A stretch of DNA of 7,866 nt from Oscillospiraceae bacterium (GCA_029013165.1 JAQXMV010000003.1:1-7866), one strand, 5' to 3'. Numbered from the stretch's first letter, positions 1 through 5,721 are shown. The notes: a model not told the origin generated them from the letters alone. Numbers and translations are program-made.

Positions 1-323
1 GATTCGAGATCCGATTCCTCCACGCCTAAGGCTCTGTCGAAATTATCCATAACGGGCAGAAGCTCCGTCATGCACAGCGCTTTGGCGTCGGAAAAAATGC
101 TGTCCTTTTCCTTGGCGCTTCGCTTTCTGAAATTATCATATTCTGCCAGCGTTCTGATGTGAGCCTCTTTGGCAGCGGCAAGCTCCTTTTCCAGTTCCTC
201 GATGCGAAGCTGTTCCGGGCTTTTTTCCTCTTTGGCCCGGGTTTCCTGTTGTTCCTCTTTCTCTGCAGCAGTCTCTTCCTCTGCCGGGAGCTCCTGCTCT
301 TCAATCGGTTCTTTTTCTGCCAT
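1..323 (-). CDS. grpE: GrpE nucleotide exchange factor, 5' part only
   Basis: Partial gene: the start is inside the window and the 3' end is cut by the left edge, leaving 107 residues. GrpE is the cytoplasmic exchange factor that releases ADP from DnaK. The first ~38 residues are a low-complexity, Glu-rich tail, as is usual for GrpE. A long charged helix follows (about 38-75) carrying the family hallmark EYDNFRKRSAKEK at 61-73. After it comes LLPVMDNFDRAL, which is also characteristic of the family. The ATG at 323 has AGGAG nine bases upstream. It lies 42 bases after the hrcA stop with no terminator between, so the two genes are probably one transcript under the CIRCE operator; dnaK is expected beyond the left edge. 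Identification is firm. Confidence 0.97.
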   Translation of the reverse strand, partial: MAEKEPIEEQELPAEEETAAEKEEQQETRAKEEKSPEQLRIEELEKELAAAKEAHIRTLAEYDNFRKRSAKEKDSIFSDAKALCMTELLPVMDNFDRALGVEESDLE

Positions 324-365
324 TTGTCTGTCTCCTGTTCATGATGATATCGTTTGTCGCTTGAC

Positions 366-1391
366 TCATTCCTTGAGTGTGTCTGTGAGCATTTCGCCCA
401 CAAGCTCCGTGACATATTCGATGCTGGGGATCAGCTTCGCATAGTCGAGACGCGTGGGACCGATGATGCCGATGGTGCCGCCGTCGTGTCCGCCGATGGA
501 ATAATGAGAAATGATCATGCTGGAATTTTTCAGCTGACGGAATTTATTCTCACTGCCGATGATGACCTGCAGTCCGTTCTTTCCTGTGGCAATGGCCCGT
601 TCCAGCTTCTCTTTCTGATCAAAGAACTGCATCATCTCATAGATATCGCTGCCGAATTCTCTGTGATGGAGAAGATTCTGTTCTCCCTCCAGCCTAACTT
701 CTGCCTGCATGGCCTGGGCGGCGATATCTGCCAGAACGACGAACAGGGGTGACATGGCAAGGGCGTTCATGCCCAGGGACGCCACGAGGGTCTGAATCAT
801 GACCGTTCCCACATCGCTGACGGGTCTGCCGATGAAACATTCTCTGACGATATTGTAGAAAGTTTCCACCATATCCGGCGTCAGTTCCGTTTCGGTTTTG
901 CAGATCCCGTTTTTGATGATACCCGATGAGGTCATCATCACGATCATGGCGATCCGCCGGCCGACGGGCATGAGCTCGATGTGCTTGATGACGGCGCCCT
1001 CGTCGGTGGGCGTTGTGGCCAGTGCGGCGCAGCCGGTGAGCTTCGCCAGCATCTCCCCTGCCTTTTCCAGCAGCTTATCCGGATTGCCCATGGAGCGCTC
1101 CAGCTCACTTTTCATCATGCTTCTTTCGTCTTCGCTCAGCTCTGTCTGATTCATCAGGTGGTCGATATAATAACGGTAGCCGAGCTCCGAGGGAACACGA
1201 CCGGCTGAAGTGTGCGGCTGTTCCAGCAGTCCCATTTCAGAAAGCTCCGACATCTCGTTTCGGATGGTGGCGGAAGACACCGAAATCGGCAGCGTCTGCA
1301 TGAGCATTTTGGAGCCGATGGGCTCACCGGTTTTGATGTAATGCTCAACCACTGCGGCAAGGATCAGTTCCTTGCGTTTATCAAGTTCCAT
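366..1391 (-). CDS. hrcA: HrcA heat-inducible transcription repressor
   Basis: A 341-residue protein of normal HrcA length. HrcA represses class I heat-shock genes by binding CIRCE operators, and needs GroEL to fold into its active form. The N-terminal winged helix-turn-helix (about 1-75) contains the family signature SSATIRNEMSEL (39-50) followed by QPHTSAGRVPS (58-68) and GYRYYID (71-77). The remainder matches the GAF-like and dimerisation part of the family. The ATG at 1391 is preceded by GGAAGGTGA at a good distance. The gene is first in an operon with grpE and has a perfect CIRCE element in its own leader, so it is almost certainly autoregulated. No oddities were seen. Confidence 0.98.
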   Translation of the reverse strand: MELDKRKELILAAVVEHYIKTGEPIGSKMLMQTLPISVSSATIRNEMSELSEMGLLEQPHTSAGRVPSELGYRYYIDHLMNQTELSEDERSMMKSELERSMGNPDKLLEKAGEMLAKLTGCAALATTPTDEGAVIKHIELMPVGRRIAMIVMMTSSGIIKNGICKTETELTPDMVETFYNIVRECFIGRPVSDVGTVMIQTLVASLGMNALAMSPLFVVLADIAAQAMQAEVRLEGEQNLLHHREFGSDIYEMMQFFDQKEKLERAIATGKNGLQVIIGSENKFRQLKNSSMIISHYSIGGHDGGTIGIIGPTRLDYAKLIPSIEYVTELVGEMLTDTLKE

Positions 1392-1428
1392 ATCTTCACC
1401 TTCCTTTTTGATTGTCCTGTGTCAGTTT

Positions 1429-1455
1429 TTAGCACTCTTATCTACCGAGTGCTAA
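1429..1455. promoter_or_regulatory. CIRCE operator (HrcA binding site)
   Basis: TTAGCACTC (1429-1437), a nine-base spacer, then GAGTGCTAA (1447-1455). Both arms match the published CIRCE consensus without mismatch. It lies just downstream of the predicted start of transcription of hrcA, where bound HrcA would block initiation or early elongation. Confidence 0.98.
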
Positions 1456-1466
1456 CCACTGTCACA

Positions 1467-1495
1467 AATATACTCTTAATGCTAAGAAATGTCAA
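1467..1495 (-). promoter_or_regulatory. Sigma-A promoter of hrcA-grpE
   Basis: On the minus strand, TTGACA (1490-1495) is followed by a 17-base spacer and TATATT (1467-1472). The expected transcript start near 1460 abuts the CIRCE element, giving a leader of about 70 bases. Confidence 0.92.
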
Positions 1496-1496
1496 G

Positions 1497-1540
1497 AGAA
1501 AAAAGCAATTTTTTTCAAAAATTTCTGAAAAAAATTGCTT
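1497..1540 (-). terminator. Rho-independent terminator of the MBL-fold gene
   Basis: Perfect 13-base inverted repeat, arms 1503-1515 (AAGCAATTTTTTT) and 1528-1540. On the minus strand the stem is followed by a run of T residues. It begins 22 bases after the stop of the hydrolase gene and its T-run abuts the hrcA -35 box, so it insulates hrcA from upstream transcription. The stem is AT-rich, so termination may be incomplete. Confidence 0.8.
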
Positions 1541-1562
1541 AACTTTCCTTTTTTCTTTGATT

Positions 1563-2435
1563 TTACTTCACATGATAAACAAAACGGTTATTTTCCAGTC
1601 TGCCGAAGATGACATCGTCCTCCACCAGGCTCTGCAGAAAGTTCCTGAGCATAATGGCATACATGGGATATTTTTCGTTTCGGATTTCCAGCTCCAGCTT
1701 TTCCATGAGGTGAATGAAGATTTCCTCGAAACTGCGCTCGGGACACAGGGAAAAGATCAGTTCCTTTCGCTCGAGCATGCACTTCTTATTATACTGTGCC
1801 AGCTCCGCGATTTCCCGCACGGGCTTGTCATGGGAGGGCAGGAACCATTCGGCCTGCATGGCGCTAACGGCATCAAAGGTTTTCAGGCTGGCATTTATAT
1901 TATGATAAAAGGGCAGTTTATATTCGTCCCAGGTTCTGCGTGAAAGCACAGCATCGGCCAGGCAGACCACATTGTCCGGAGTTCTGACGCCCACCATGTC
2001 AAAGGAATGGCCGGGCAGAGGAATGATCTCAAAGCCCTCGGGGGTATTCTCCGGCGTGATGACCTCCGCCTGGGAGGGCTCCACCATGAAGAAGGGATTC
2101 TTGCTTTTATCCGTATCGATTCCGCTGTAATAAAACTTCGGCTCCAGATCAGGCTCGGCAATAAACATCTGCTCCCCTGCCGTGCAGAGCAGCCGGCAGC
2201 CGTATTTTTCACGGAAAAAGCGATTGCCGCAGATATGATCCACATGGCAATGGGTGTCAATGACGGTTTTCACCGGCAGGCCCATCTCCTCCAGCTGTCT
2301 GCTCAGGCCCTTGGCCATTCTGATGTGGTCGCAAGCGTCCACCAGCACCACACCGTCTCCTGTGCGCACGATGCCGACATTGGTATATGCCGTATAATAG
2401 GAAGTATTGCCGATCAAATTACTGATCTCAAACAT
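1563..2435 (-). CDS. MBL-fold metallo-hydrolase, substrate unknown
   Basis: A 290-residue cytoplasmic protein with a metallo-beta-lactamase fold. Visible metal-site motifs are THCHVDH (H62, H64, D66, H67), PGHS (H143), the LAD aspartate (D161) and a last histidine in PSHDKP (H202). This is a complete two-metal ligand set of the glyoxalase II-like layout, so it should be a binuclear hydrolase. After about residue 205 there is a helical, charged C-terminal extension of ~85 residues. The chosen ATG (2435) lies about 12 bases from AAGGA; a GTG nine bases upstream (2444) is only three bases from the same element. Longer starts, up to 2522, would lie upstream of the predicted promoter and are unlikely. 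It is monocistronic and divergent from the SLOG gene. The substrate cannot be read from the sequence. Confidence 0.9.
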   Translation of the reverse strand: MFEISNLIGNTSYYTAYTNVGIVRTGDGVVLVDACDHIRMAKGLSRQLEEMGLPVKTVIDTHCHVDHICGNRFFREKYGCRLLCTAGEQMFIAEPDLEPKFYYSGIDTDKSKNPFFMVEPSQAEVITPENTPEGFEIIPLPGHSFDMVGVRTPDNVVCLADAVLSRRTWDEYKLPFYHNINASLKTFDAVSAMQAEWFLPSHDKPVREIAELAQYNKKCMLERKELIFSLCPERSFEEIFIHLMEKLELEIRNEKYPMYAIMLRNFLQSLVEDDVIFGRLENNRFVYHVK

Positions 2436-2465
2436 CTCTTTCACCCGTCCTTCTTGCTTTATTAT

Positions 2466-2474
2466 TGTATAACA
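2466..2474 (-). promoter_or_regulatory. Extended -10 promoter of the MBL-fold gene
   Basis: On the minus strand, TG-T-TATACA forms an extended -10 element (TATACA at 2466-2471, TG at 2473-2474). No good -35 box lies 16-18 bases upstream. The transcript would start near 2459, about 24 bases before the ATG. Confidence 0.6.
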
Positions 2475-2527
2475 CAGGCGGTAATTATCCGCGAAAAAAA
2501 ATAATGTGAAAAAATTTAACATTCCCC

Positions 2528-2556
2528 TTGTAAATCATGGGAATATGTGGTATATT
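2528..2556 (+). promoter_or_regulatory. Sigma-A promoter of the SLOG gene
   Basis: TTGTAA (2528-2533), 17-base spacer, TATATT (2551-2556). The predicted transcript start near 2563 falls inside the short dyad at 2561-2575. Confidence 0.8.
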
Positions 2557-2560
2557 TGAT

Positions 2561-2575
2561 GTGAAATATATTCAC
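2561..2575. repeat. Dyad GTGAA-N5-TTCAC over the SLOG transcript start
   Basis: GTGAA (2561-2565), ATATA, TTCAC (2571-2575). Another TGTGAA half-site lies at 2505-2510. Position over +1 suggests an operator, but arms are only five bases and the binding protein is unknown. Confidence 0.4.
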
Positions 2576-2591
2576 AAAAGCGGTGATGATG

Positions 2592-2951
2592 ATGAAAATA
2601 GCCATCGTCGGTTCACGAAACCTGAACCATGACATTCCCGACTGGTGCCTGCCTCAGGGCGTGACCGGGATTTTTTCCGGCGCAGCCAGAGGGATCGACA
2701 CCAGCGCCCGGCGCCTTGCCCGGCGCAAAAACATCATGTGCGTGGATATTCTGCCGGAATATGACCTTTATGGCAAAGGCGCACCGCTGAAACGAAACGA
2801 CCTCATCATTCGCAGCGCAGACAGAGTCCTGGTCTTCTGGGACGGCAAAAGCCCCGGCTCACGCTATGTGATGCGAGAATGTGAACGCCTGGGCAAGCCC
2901 TGCGATATTTTCCTCTGGGTCAGCGATCATTTCGAGCGCCGCTCGGCATAA
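2592..2951 (+). CDS. DUF2493 / cpYspA-like SLOG-family protein
   Basis: About 119 residues, almost entirely one Rossmann-like SLOG domain. It opens with MKIAIVGSR, then SGAARGID in the phosphate-binding turn, then P-x-YDLYGKGAPLKRNDLII and ADRVLVFWDGKSPGSRYV. These are the standard DUF2493/YspA-related blocks. The family is thought to bind a nucleotide or nucleotide-derived ligand, but no reaction is established. Four start codons stand in a row: GTG 2583 and ATG at 2586, 2589 and 2592. GGTGAT at 2582-2587 matches the 3' end of 16S rRNA and places 2592 at the best spacing, so I chose that; the difference is at most three residues. It has its own promoter and terminator and is divergent from the MBL-fold gene. 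Confidence 0.85.
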   Translation: MKIAIVGSRNLNHDIPDWCLPQGVTGIFSGAARGIDTSARRLARRKNIMCVDILPEYDLYGKGAPLKRNDLIIRSADRVLVFWDGKSPGSRYVMRECERLGKPCDIFLWVSDHFERRSA

Positions 2952-2962
2952 GAAACAAAAGG

Positions 2963-2991
2963 AAAGGAGCCTTCACTCGGGAGGCTCCTTT
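2963..2991. terminator. Bidirectional terminator between SLOG and GtrA-like genes
   Basis: Arms AAAGGAGCCT (2963-2972) and AGGCTCCTTT (2982-2991) form a perfect ten-pair stem with a nine-base loop. A T-rich tail (TTGTCTTTTT) follows on the plus strand and TTCCTTTTGTTTC on the minus strand. It sits between convergent stops at 2951 and 2999 and serves both genes. Confidence 0.9.
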
Positions 2992-2998
2992 TGTCTTT

Positions 2999-3541
2999 TT
3001 ATTTTTCAGCGGGAGCGTCCTCTTTTTTCCTCGGCTTCATGAGAAGCTTATCCACGGGGAAATAGAGGAAGAACTGAACGGCCGAGCAGATCATGGTGGC
3101 GATATTTTTGGCTGCCGCCTCTGCCAGACCCCAGCCGACGAAAACTTCCTTGAGAGTGGGATTCAGCCAGGCGGAGAAAACGATGAGAGCAACGGTGAAA
3201 ACAATATAGATCGGCAGTGTGATGGCAACATTGGTGTCAGAATTGAAGGTCTTTTCTTTATTGACAAAGAAAGCCACAATCTGCGCGATGATATTGGCCG
3301 TATTGCTGACGATGAAATAGCCAAGGCCGCCGATGGCTGCGGGATAAACGAAAACCAGCCACTGGAAATCCGTGGAATAGAGCGCCTTGATCGCCGGGAT
3401 GAGCTGAAGGGTATTAAGCAGAACGAACTGAACGATCATTGCCAGCAGGCTGACAACGATGAACTTCACAAACTGCCAGATGGTGGTGAGCAGGGAGCCT
3501 TTTTCCTCTGCTTTTTGGTCGATGTCTTTTAACTTTGCCAT
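2999..3541 (-). CDS. GtrA-like small membrane protein
   Basis: A 180-residue polytopic membrane protein with about four hydrophobic segments (roughly 25-47, 62-92, 107-125 and 145-163). A charged N-terminus and a Lys/Glu-rich tail (169-180) flank them. The first segment (FVKFIVVSLLAMIVQFVLLN) and the asparagine-rich stretch ending in VNKEKTF (93-99) match the GtrA family. In that family such proteins are thought to help move lipid-linked sugars or to accompany glycosyltransferases in envelope polysaccharide synthesis. No glycosyltransferase lies nearby, so its role here is open. The family match is by eye; the number of segments and length fit, but the region around 50-80 is longer than in the simplest GtrA proteins. 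AAAGGAG lies seven bases before the ATG. It is a single-gene unit. Confidence 0.78.
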   Translation of the reverse strand: MAKLKDIDQKAEEKGSLLTTIWQFVKFIVVSLLAMIVQFVLLNTLQLIPAIKALYSTDFQWLVFVYPAAIGGLGYFIVSNTANIIAQIVAFFVNKEKTFNSDTNVAITLPIYIVFTVALIVFSAWLNPTLKEVFVGWGLAEAAAKNIATMICSAVQFFLYFPVDKLLMKPRKKEDAPAEK

Positions 3542-3586
3542 GTTGAAACTCCTTTAAACATTATTGCTAAAAATCAAAGCCCTTAC

Positions 3587-3615
3587 ATTATATAATAGAC
3601 AGAAGTAAAAATCAA
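3587..3615 (-). promoter_or_regulatory. Sigma-A promoter of the GtrA-like gene
   Basis: On the minus strand, TTGATT (3610-3615), 17-base spacer, perfect TATAAT (3587-3592). The transcript would start near 3580, with a leader of about 40 bases. Confidence 0.88.
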
Positions 3616-3629
3616 CCGTATCGGCAAAA

Positions 3630-3649
3630 TTTTACCACCGGTGGCAAAA
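3630..3649. repeat. Near-perfect 20-bp palindrome upstream of the GtrA-like promoter
   Basis: TTTTACCACCGGTGGCAAAA: the central CCACCGGTGG (3635-3644) is a perfect palindrome, with one mismatched pair (A3634/C3645) before TTTT/AAAA. It starts 15 bases upstream of the GtrA-like -35 box and about 50 bases upstream of the tRNA -35 box. With no loop it is a better DNA operator than an RNA hairpin. The binding protein is unknown. Confidence 0.5.
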
Positions 3650-3701
3650 AAAGTCTGCGAAAAAAAATCCGCATAAAATGACAGTTTTTTTGTTTAAGAT
3701 A

Positions 3702-3730
3702 TTGACAAAAAAGTTTCCATGGGGTATAAT
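3702..3730 (+). promoter_or_regulatory. Consensus sigma-A promoter of tRNA-Thr
   Basis: TTGACA (3702-3707), exactly 17 bases, TATAAT (3725-3730): a perfect consensus. The predicted start near 3737 gives a 5' leader of about 17 bases for RNase P to remove. Confidence 0.96.
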
Positions 3731-3753
3731 GATCAAGCTGTCAGATTCAGCGT

Positions 3754-3829
<76 letters not shown>

Positions 3830-3866
3830 AAAAGAAAAGCCACACGAAAGTGTGGCTTTTCTTTTT
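3830..3866 (+). terminator. Terminator of tRNA-Thr
   Basis: A long stem with a GAAA tetraloop (3846-3849): AAAAGCCACAC on the left, GTGTGGCTTTT on the right, extended by A/T pairs that run almost into the tRNA CCA end. The T-run at 3857-3866 completes the signal. The stretch after it (3867-3950) is pyrimidine-rich and holds no gene that I can see. Confidence 0.95.
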
Positions 3867-3951
3867 GGTTCTTTTCACTTTTCGTTTTTCTCTCGTCTCT
3901 TGTCTTTTTTCTCTCATTCATCATTCATAACTGCTTGCGGATTTTCTGAAT

Positions 3952-3966
3952 GCAACCGCCGGTTGC
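3952..3966. repeat. Perfect 7-1-7 palindrome upstream of the XRE regulator
   Basis: GCAACCG (3952-3958), C, CGGTTGC (3960-3966). It lies about 45 bases upstream of the XRE gene's -10 element and is not followed by a T-run. This looks like an operator rather than a terminator. The most economical guess is that the adjacent XRE protein binds it, but that is inference. Confidence 0.5.
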
Positions 3967-4008
3967 TAAGTTTTCCAACCCTGATTGGTCGATTTTCAGC
4001 TGCTTTTA

Positions 4009-4017
4009 TGTTATAAT
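4009..4017 (+). promoter_or_regulatory. Extended -10 promoter of the XRE regulator
   Basis: TG-T-TATAAT with TATAAT at 4012-4017. The -35 region (TCGATT, 3989-3994) is weak. The start would be near 4024, giving a very short leader that begins just before the ribosome binding site. Confidence 0.72.
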
Positions 4018-4041
4018 TCTCACAGAAAAGAGGTGATTCTG

Positions 4042-4617
4042 ATGACACTCGGCAAAAAAATAGCGTCACTGCGAAATGCGAAGAAAATGTCACAGAGCGA
4101 CTTAGCCGAAAAGCTCGATGTGTCGCGGCAATCTGTTTCAAAATGGGAAACGGGAGCAAGCGTACCGGAACTGGATAAATTGATAGCGATGAGTGACATA
4201 TTCAACATTTCAATAGATGAGCTTGTCAAATCGGATTCCCTTGCAGAGGAAATCAAGGACGAAACCGAAGAGATCAAAAGCTCTTATATCCTGCAGAAAA
4301 ATCCTCGCAGCGCCAAACAGATTACGGGTTTTATCCTGCTGGGTTGCGGTATTCTCGGCGGAATATTGGGTTTCATTTTCTCCACCGAACTGCTGTTTGT
4401 GGCATTATGCCTGATCATTTTCGGCATCATCTGCCTGACTACCAAAAAATATACAGGTTTGCTCTGCGGTTGGTTTGCCCTGCTGCTTGCCGCTGTTCCG
4501 ATTTATATTGTCGGTTTTCGTGCCAGCTACACTTCATTTATATCTTGGCTATACTTTGCATGTGTGGCCGCGATGATCATAATTTCAATTGTTGCAATCA
4601 AGAAGAAAAAGCGATAG
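4042..4617 (+). CDS. Membrane-anchored XRE-family (Cro/CI-type) regulator
   Basis: A 191-residue protein of two parts. Residues 1-62 are a Cro/CI-type helix-turn-helix: LRNAKKMSQSDLAEKLDVSRQSVSKWETG, with the recognition helix around 27-37 and the usual VPELDKLIAMSDIFNISIDEL tail. A short acidic linker (66-80) leads to four hydrophobic segments at about 94-113, 116-133, 138-157 and 165-186, ending in KKKKR. It should therefore be a DNA-binding protein tethered to the membrane. Such proteins are common in Firmicutes, often near transporters or immunity genes they control, but here the gene stands alone. The ATG at 4042 has AGAGGTGAT at ideal spacing; an earlier in-frame start at 3985 lies upstream of the promoter. 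The signal it senses is unknown. Confidence 0.9.
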   Translation: MTLGKKIASLRNAKKMSQSDLAEKLDVSRQSVSKWETGASVPELDKLIAMSDIFNISIDELVKSDSLAEEIKDETEEIKSSYILQKNPRSAKQITGFILLGCGILGGILGFIFSTELLFVALCLIIFGIICLTTKKYTGLLCGWFALLLAAVPIYIVGFRASYTSFISWLYFACVAAMIIISIVAIKKKKR

Positions 4618-4658
4618 TCGTTTTTGGACTTATATCGTCTACAAAATCTTTCTCTCTC

Positions 4659-4703
4659 TGCCCCCACAAGGGGCAACGCGCCCCGGCGATAGCCGGGGTT
4701 TTT
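4659..4703 (+). terminator. Tandem hairpins ending the XRE gene
   Basis: TGCCCC/GGGGCA (4659-4664, 4670-4675) is followed by CCCCGGC-GATA-GCCGGGG (4681-4698) and TTTTT. The second hairpin is a textbook terminator; the first may add to it. Both lie 40-90 bases after the XRE stop. Confidence 0.9.
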
Positions 4704-4709
4704 GTTATA

Positions 4710-4733
4710 AAAAAGAAGCGGTATCGCTACCGC
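4710..4733 (-). terminator. Terminator of the perR-rbr-bfd-rub operon
   Basis: On the minus strand, GCGGTA-GCGA-TACCGC (4718-4733) is followed by TTCTTTTTTAT. It begins 13 bases after the rubredoxin stop and closes the operon, back to back with the XRE terminator. Confidence 0.85.
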
Positions 4734-4745
4734 CTCTCTCACTGC

Positions 4746-4901
4746 TTATTCTTCCTCGAAAGCGTCCTTGCCCAGGCCGCAAACGGGGCATACCCAATCC
4801 TCGGGAACATCTTCCCAGGCTGTGCCGGGAGCGATACCGTTTTCCTCATCGCCCAGCTCGGGGTCATAGATATATCCGCAGGGACATACATACTTTGCCA
4901 T
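4746..4901 (-). CDS. Rubredoxin (51 aa), C-x-C variant
   Basis: A complete 51-residue rubredoxin, a small cytoplasmic electron carrier with one iron held by four cysteines. It opens MAKYVCPCGYIYDPELGD, has GIAPGTAWEDVPEDWVCP in the middle and ends VCPVCGLGKDAFEEE. The second knuckle is normal (C38-x2-C41). The first has only one residue between cysteines (C6-P-C8) where the classic protein has two. The frame is open and the rest is well conserved, so this is a variant rather than a sequencing slip. AAGGAGG lies eight bases before the ATG at 4901. It is last in the operon, 18 bases after the BFD-like gene. The likely job is to feed electrons to the rubrerythrin encoded upstream. Confidence 0.95.
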   Translation of the reverse strand: MAKYVCPCGYIYDPELGDEENGIAPGTAWEDVPEDWVCPVCGLGKDAFEEE

Positions 4902-4919
4902 GGTGTTTTCCTCCTTGTG

Positions 4920-5114
4920 TTATTTGCTCATGATCTGCGAAATGGCGTCCAGAATCTTGTCATGGCAGCCGCCGCAACCGGTGGAGCAGTGGGTGATAGC
5001 CTGAACCTCATCGAAAGTCTTTTCCAGATCCTCAAAGGTTTTGGACTGATGGACTGCATCCTCAACATCGAAATATGTCACCTTTTTGCATTTGCAAATC
5101 GTGTAATTTTCCAT
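4920..5114 (-). CDS. BFD-like [2Fe-2S]-binding protein
   Basis: A 64-residue protein with the layout of bacterioferritin-associated ferredoxin (BFD) domains. It has C7-x-C9 near the N-terminus and C47-x2-C50 in HCSTGCGGC, with helices between and after them. Those four cysteines would bind one [2Fe-2S] cluster; C43 is an extra cysteine near the second pair. E. coli Bfd helps release iron from bacterioferritin, and BFD domains also occur fused to larger redox enzymes. Here it stands alone between rubrerythrin and rubredoxin, so a role as electron donor, iron exchanger or redox sensor in peroxide defence is inferred. GGAGG lies before the ATG at 5114. A hairpin in the 54-base gap upstream may lower its expression relative to rubrerythrin. 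Confidence 0.88.
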   Translation of the reverse strand: MENYTICKCKKVTYFDVEDAVHQSKTFEDLEKTFDEVQAITHCSTGCGGCHDKILDAISQIMSK

Positions 5115-5130
5115 GTCATAACCTCCAAAA

Positions 5131-5157
5131 AGTATGGGGGAGCCTGACGCCTCCCCC
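5131..5157 (-). terminator. Intra-operon hairpin between rubrerythrin and BFD-like genes
   Basis: GGGGGAG (5136-5142) and CTCCCCC (5151-5157) pair perfectly around an eight-base loop. On the minus strand ATACTTTTT follows the stem, directly before the next ribosome binding site. The T-run is offset by four bases, so it looks like a partial terminator or an mRNA stabiliser rather than a full stop. Confidence 0.6.
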
Positions 5158-5168
5158 TCTGATTTCTC

Positions 5169-5705
5169 TTAGCCGAAGTATCTCTTGAGAAGTCCTTCAA
5201 ATGCCTTGCCATGTCTGGCTTCGTCACGGGCCATCTCATGAACGGTGTCGTGAATGGCGTCAAGACCCAGCTCCTTGGCCATCTTTGCCAGCTCAAACTT
5301 GCCGAGGGTTGCGCCGTTTTCTGCGGCAACTCTCATCTCAAGGTTCTTCTTGGTGCTGTCGGTGATAACTTCACCGAGAAGCTCTGCGAACTTTGCGGCG
5401 TGCTCAGCCTCCTCATAGGCTGCCTTTTCCCAGTAAAGACCGATCTCAGGATAGCCCTCTCTGTGAGCAACTCTTGCCATAGCAAGATACATACCGACTT
5501 CGCTGCATTCGCCGTTGAAGTTGTCGCGCAGACCCTGGATGATCTCCTCGGTCACTGCACCCTGCTTGCCGACGCCGACAACATGCTCGGCTGCCCATGT
5601 CATTTCAGCGTTCTCTCTGACCTTCATCTTGGCTTTGCAGATGGGGCAGTTTTCGATGGGCTCGTCACTTTCGTAACCGCATACGGGACAATAATACTTT
5701 TTCAT
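5169..5705 (-). CDS. Rubrerythrin, reverse type
   Basis: A 178-residue cytoplasmic peroxidase with the domains in reverse order. The N-terminal rubredoxin-like iron site is C6-x2-C9 and C20-x2-C23 (residues 1-30). It is followed by a ferritin-like four-helix diiron domain (about 50-175). Visible diiron motifs are E66 in NGECSE, EAEH (E99, H102), E129 in AAENGA, and DEARH (E162, H165). This order matches the clostridial reverse rubrerythrins, which reduce hydrogen peroxide to water and are strongly induced by oxygen. The ATG at 5705 has GGAGGA seven bases upstream. The gap to the regulator's stop is only 16 bases, so the two are co-transcribed and probably translationally coupled. Electrons would come from rubredoxin. 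Confidence 0.95.
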   Translation of the reverse strand: MKKYYCPVCGYESDEPIENCPICKAKMKVRENAEMTWAAEHVVGVGKQGAVTEEIIQGLRDNFNGECSEVGMYLAMARVAHREGYPEIGLYWEKAAYEEAEHAAKFAELLGEVITDSTKKNLEMRVAAENGATLGKFELAKMAKELGLDAIHDTVHEMARDEARHGKAFEGLLKRYFG

Positions 5706-5721
5706 GTTTCATTCCTCCGAA

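Noticed and set aside
1212..1943. Plus-strand open frame of 243 codons spanning hrcA, the CIRCE region and the MBL-fold gene
   Set aside because: It is antisense to two well-identified genes and crosses a promoter, operator and terminator. It has no ribosome binding site and no recognisable domain.
3867..3950. Pyrimidine-rich stretch with repeated TTCATCATTCAT
   Set aside because: Low-complexity sequence after a terminator; no frame, no stable fold and no regular repeat unit.
4344..5147. Plus-strand open frame of 267 codons over the XRE 3' end and the rubredoxin/BFD genes
   Set aside because: It runs through three hairpin terminators and opposes rubredoxin and BFD-like genes whose cysteine motifs are unmistakable.
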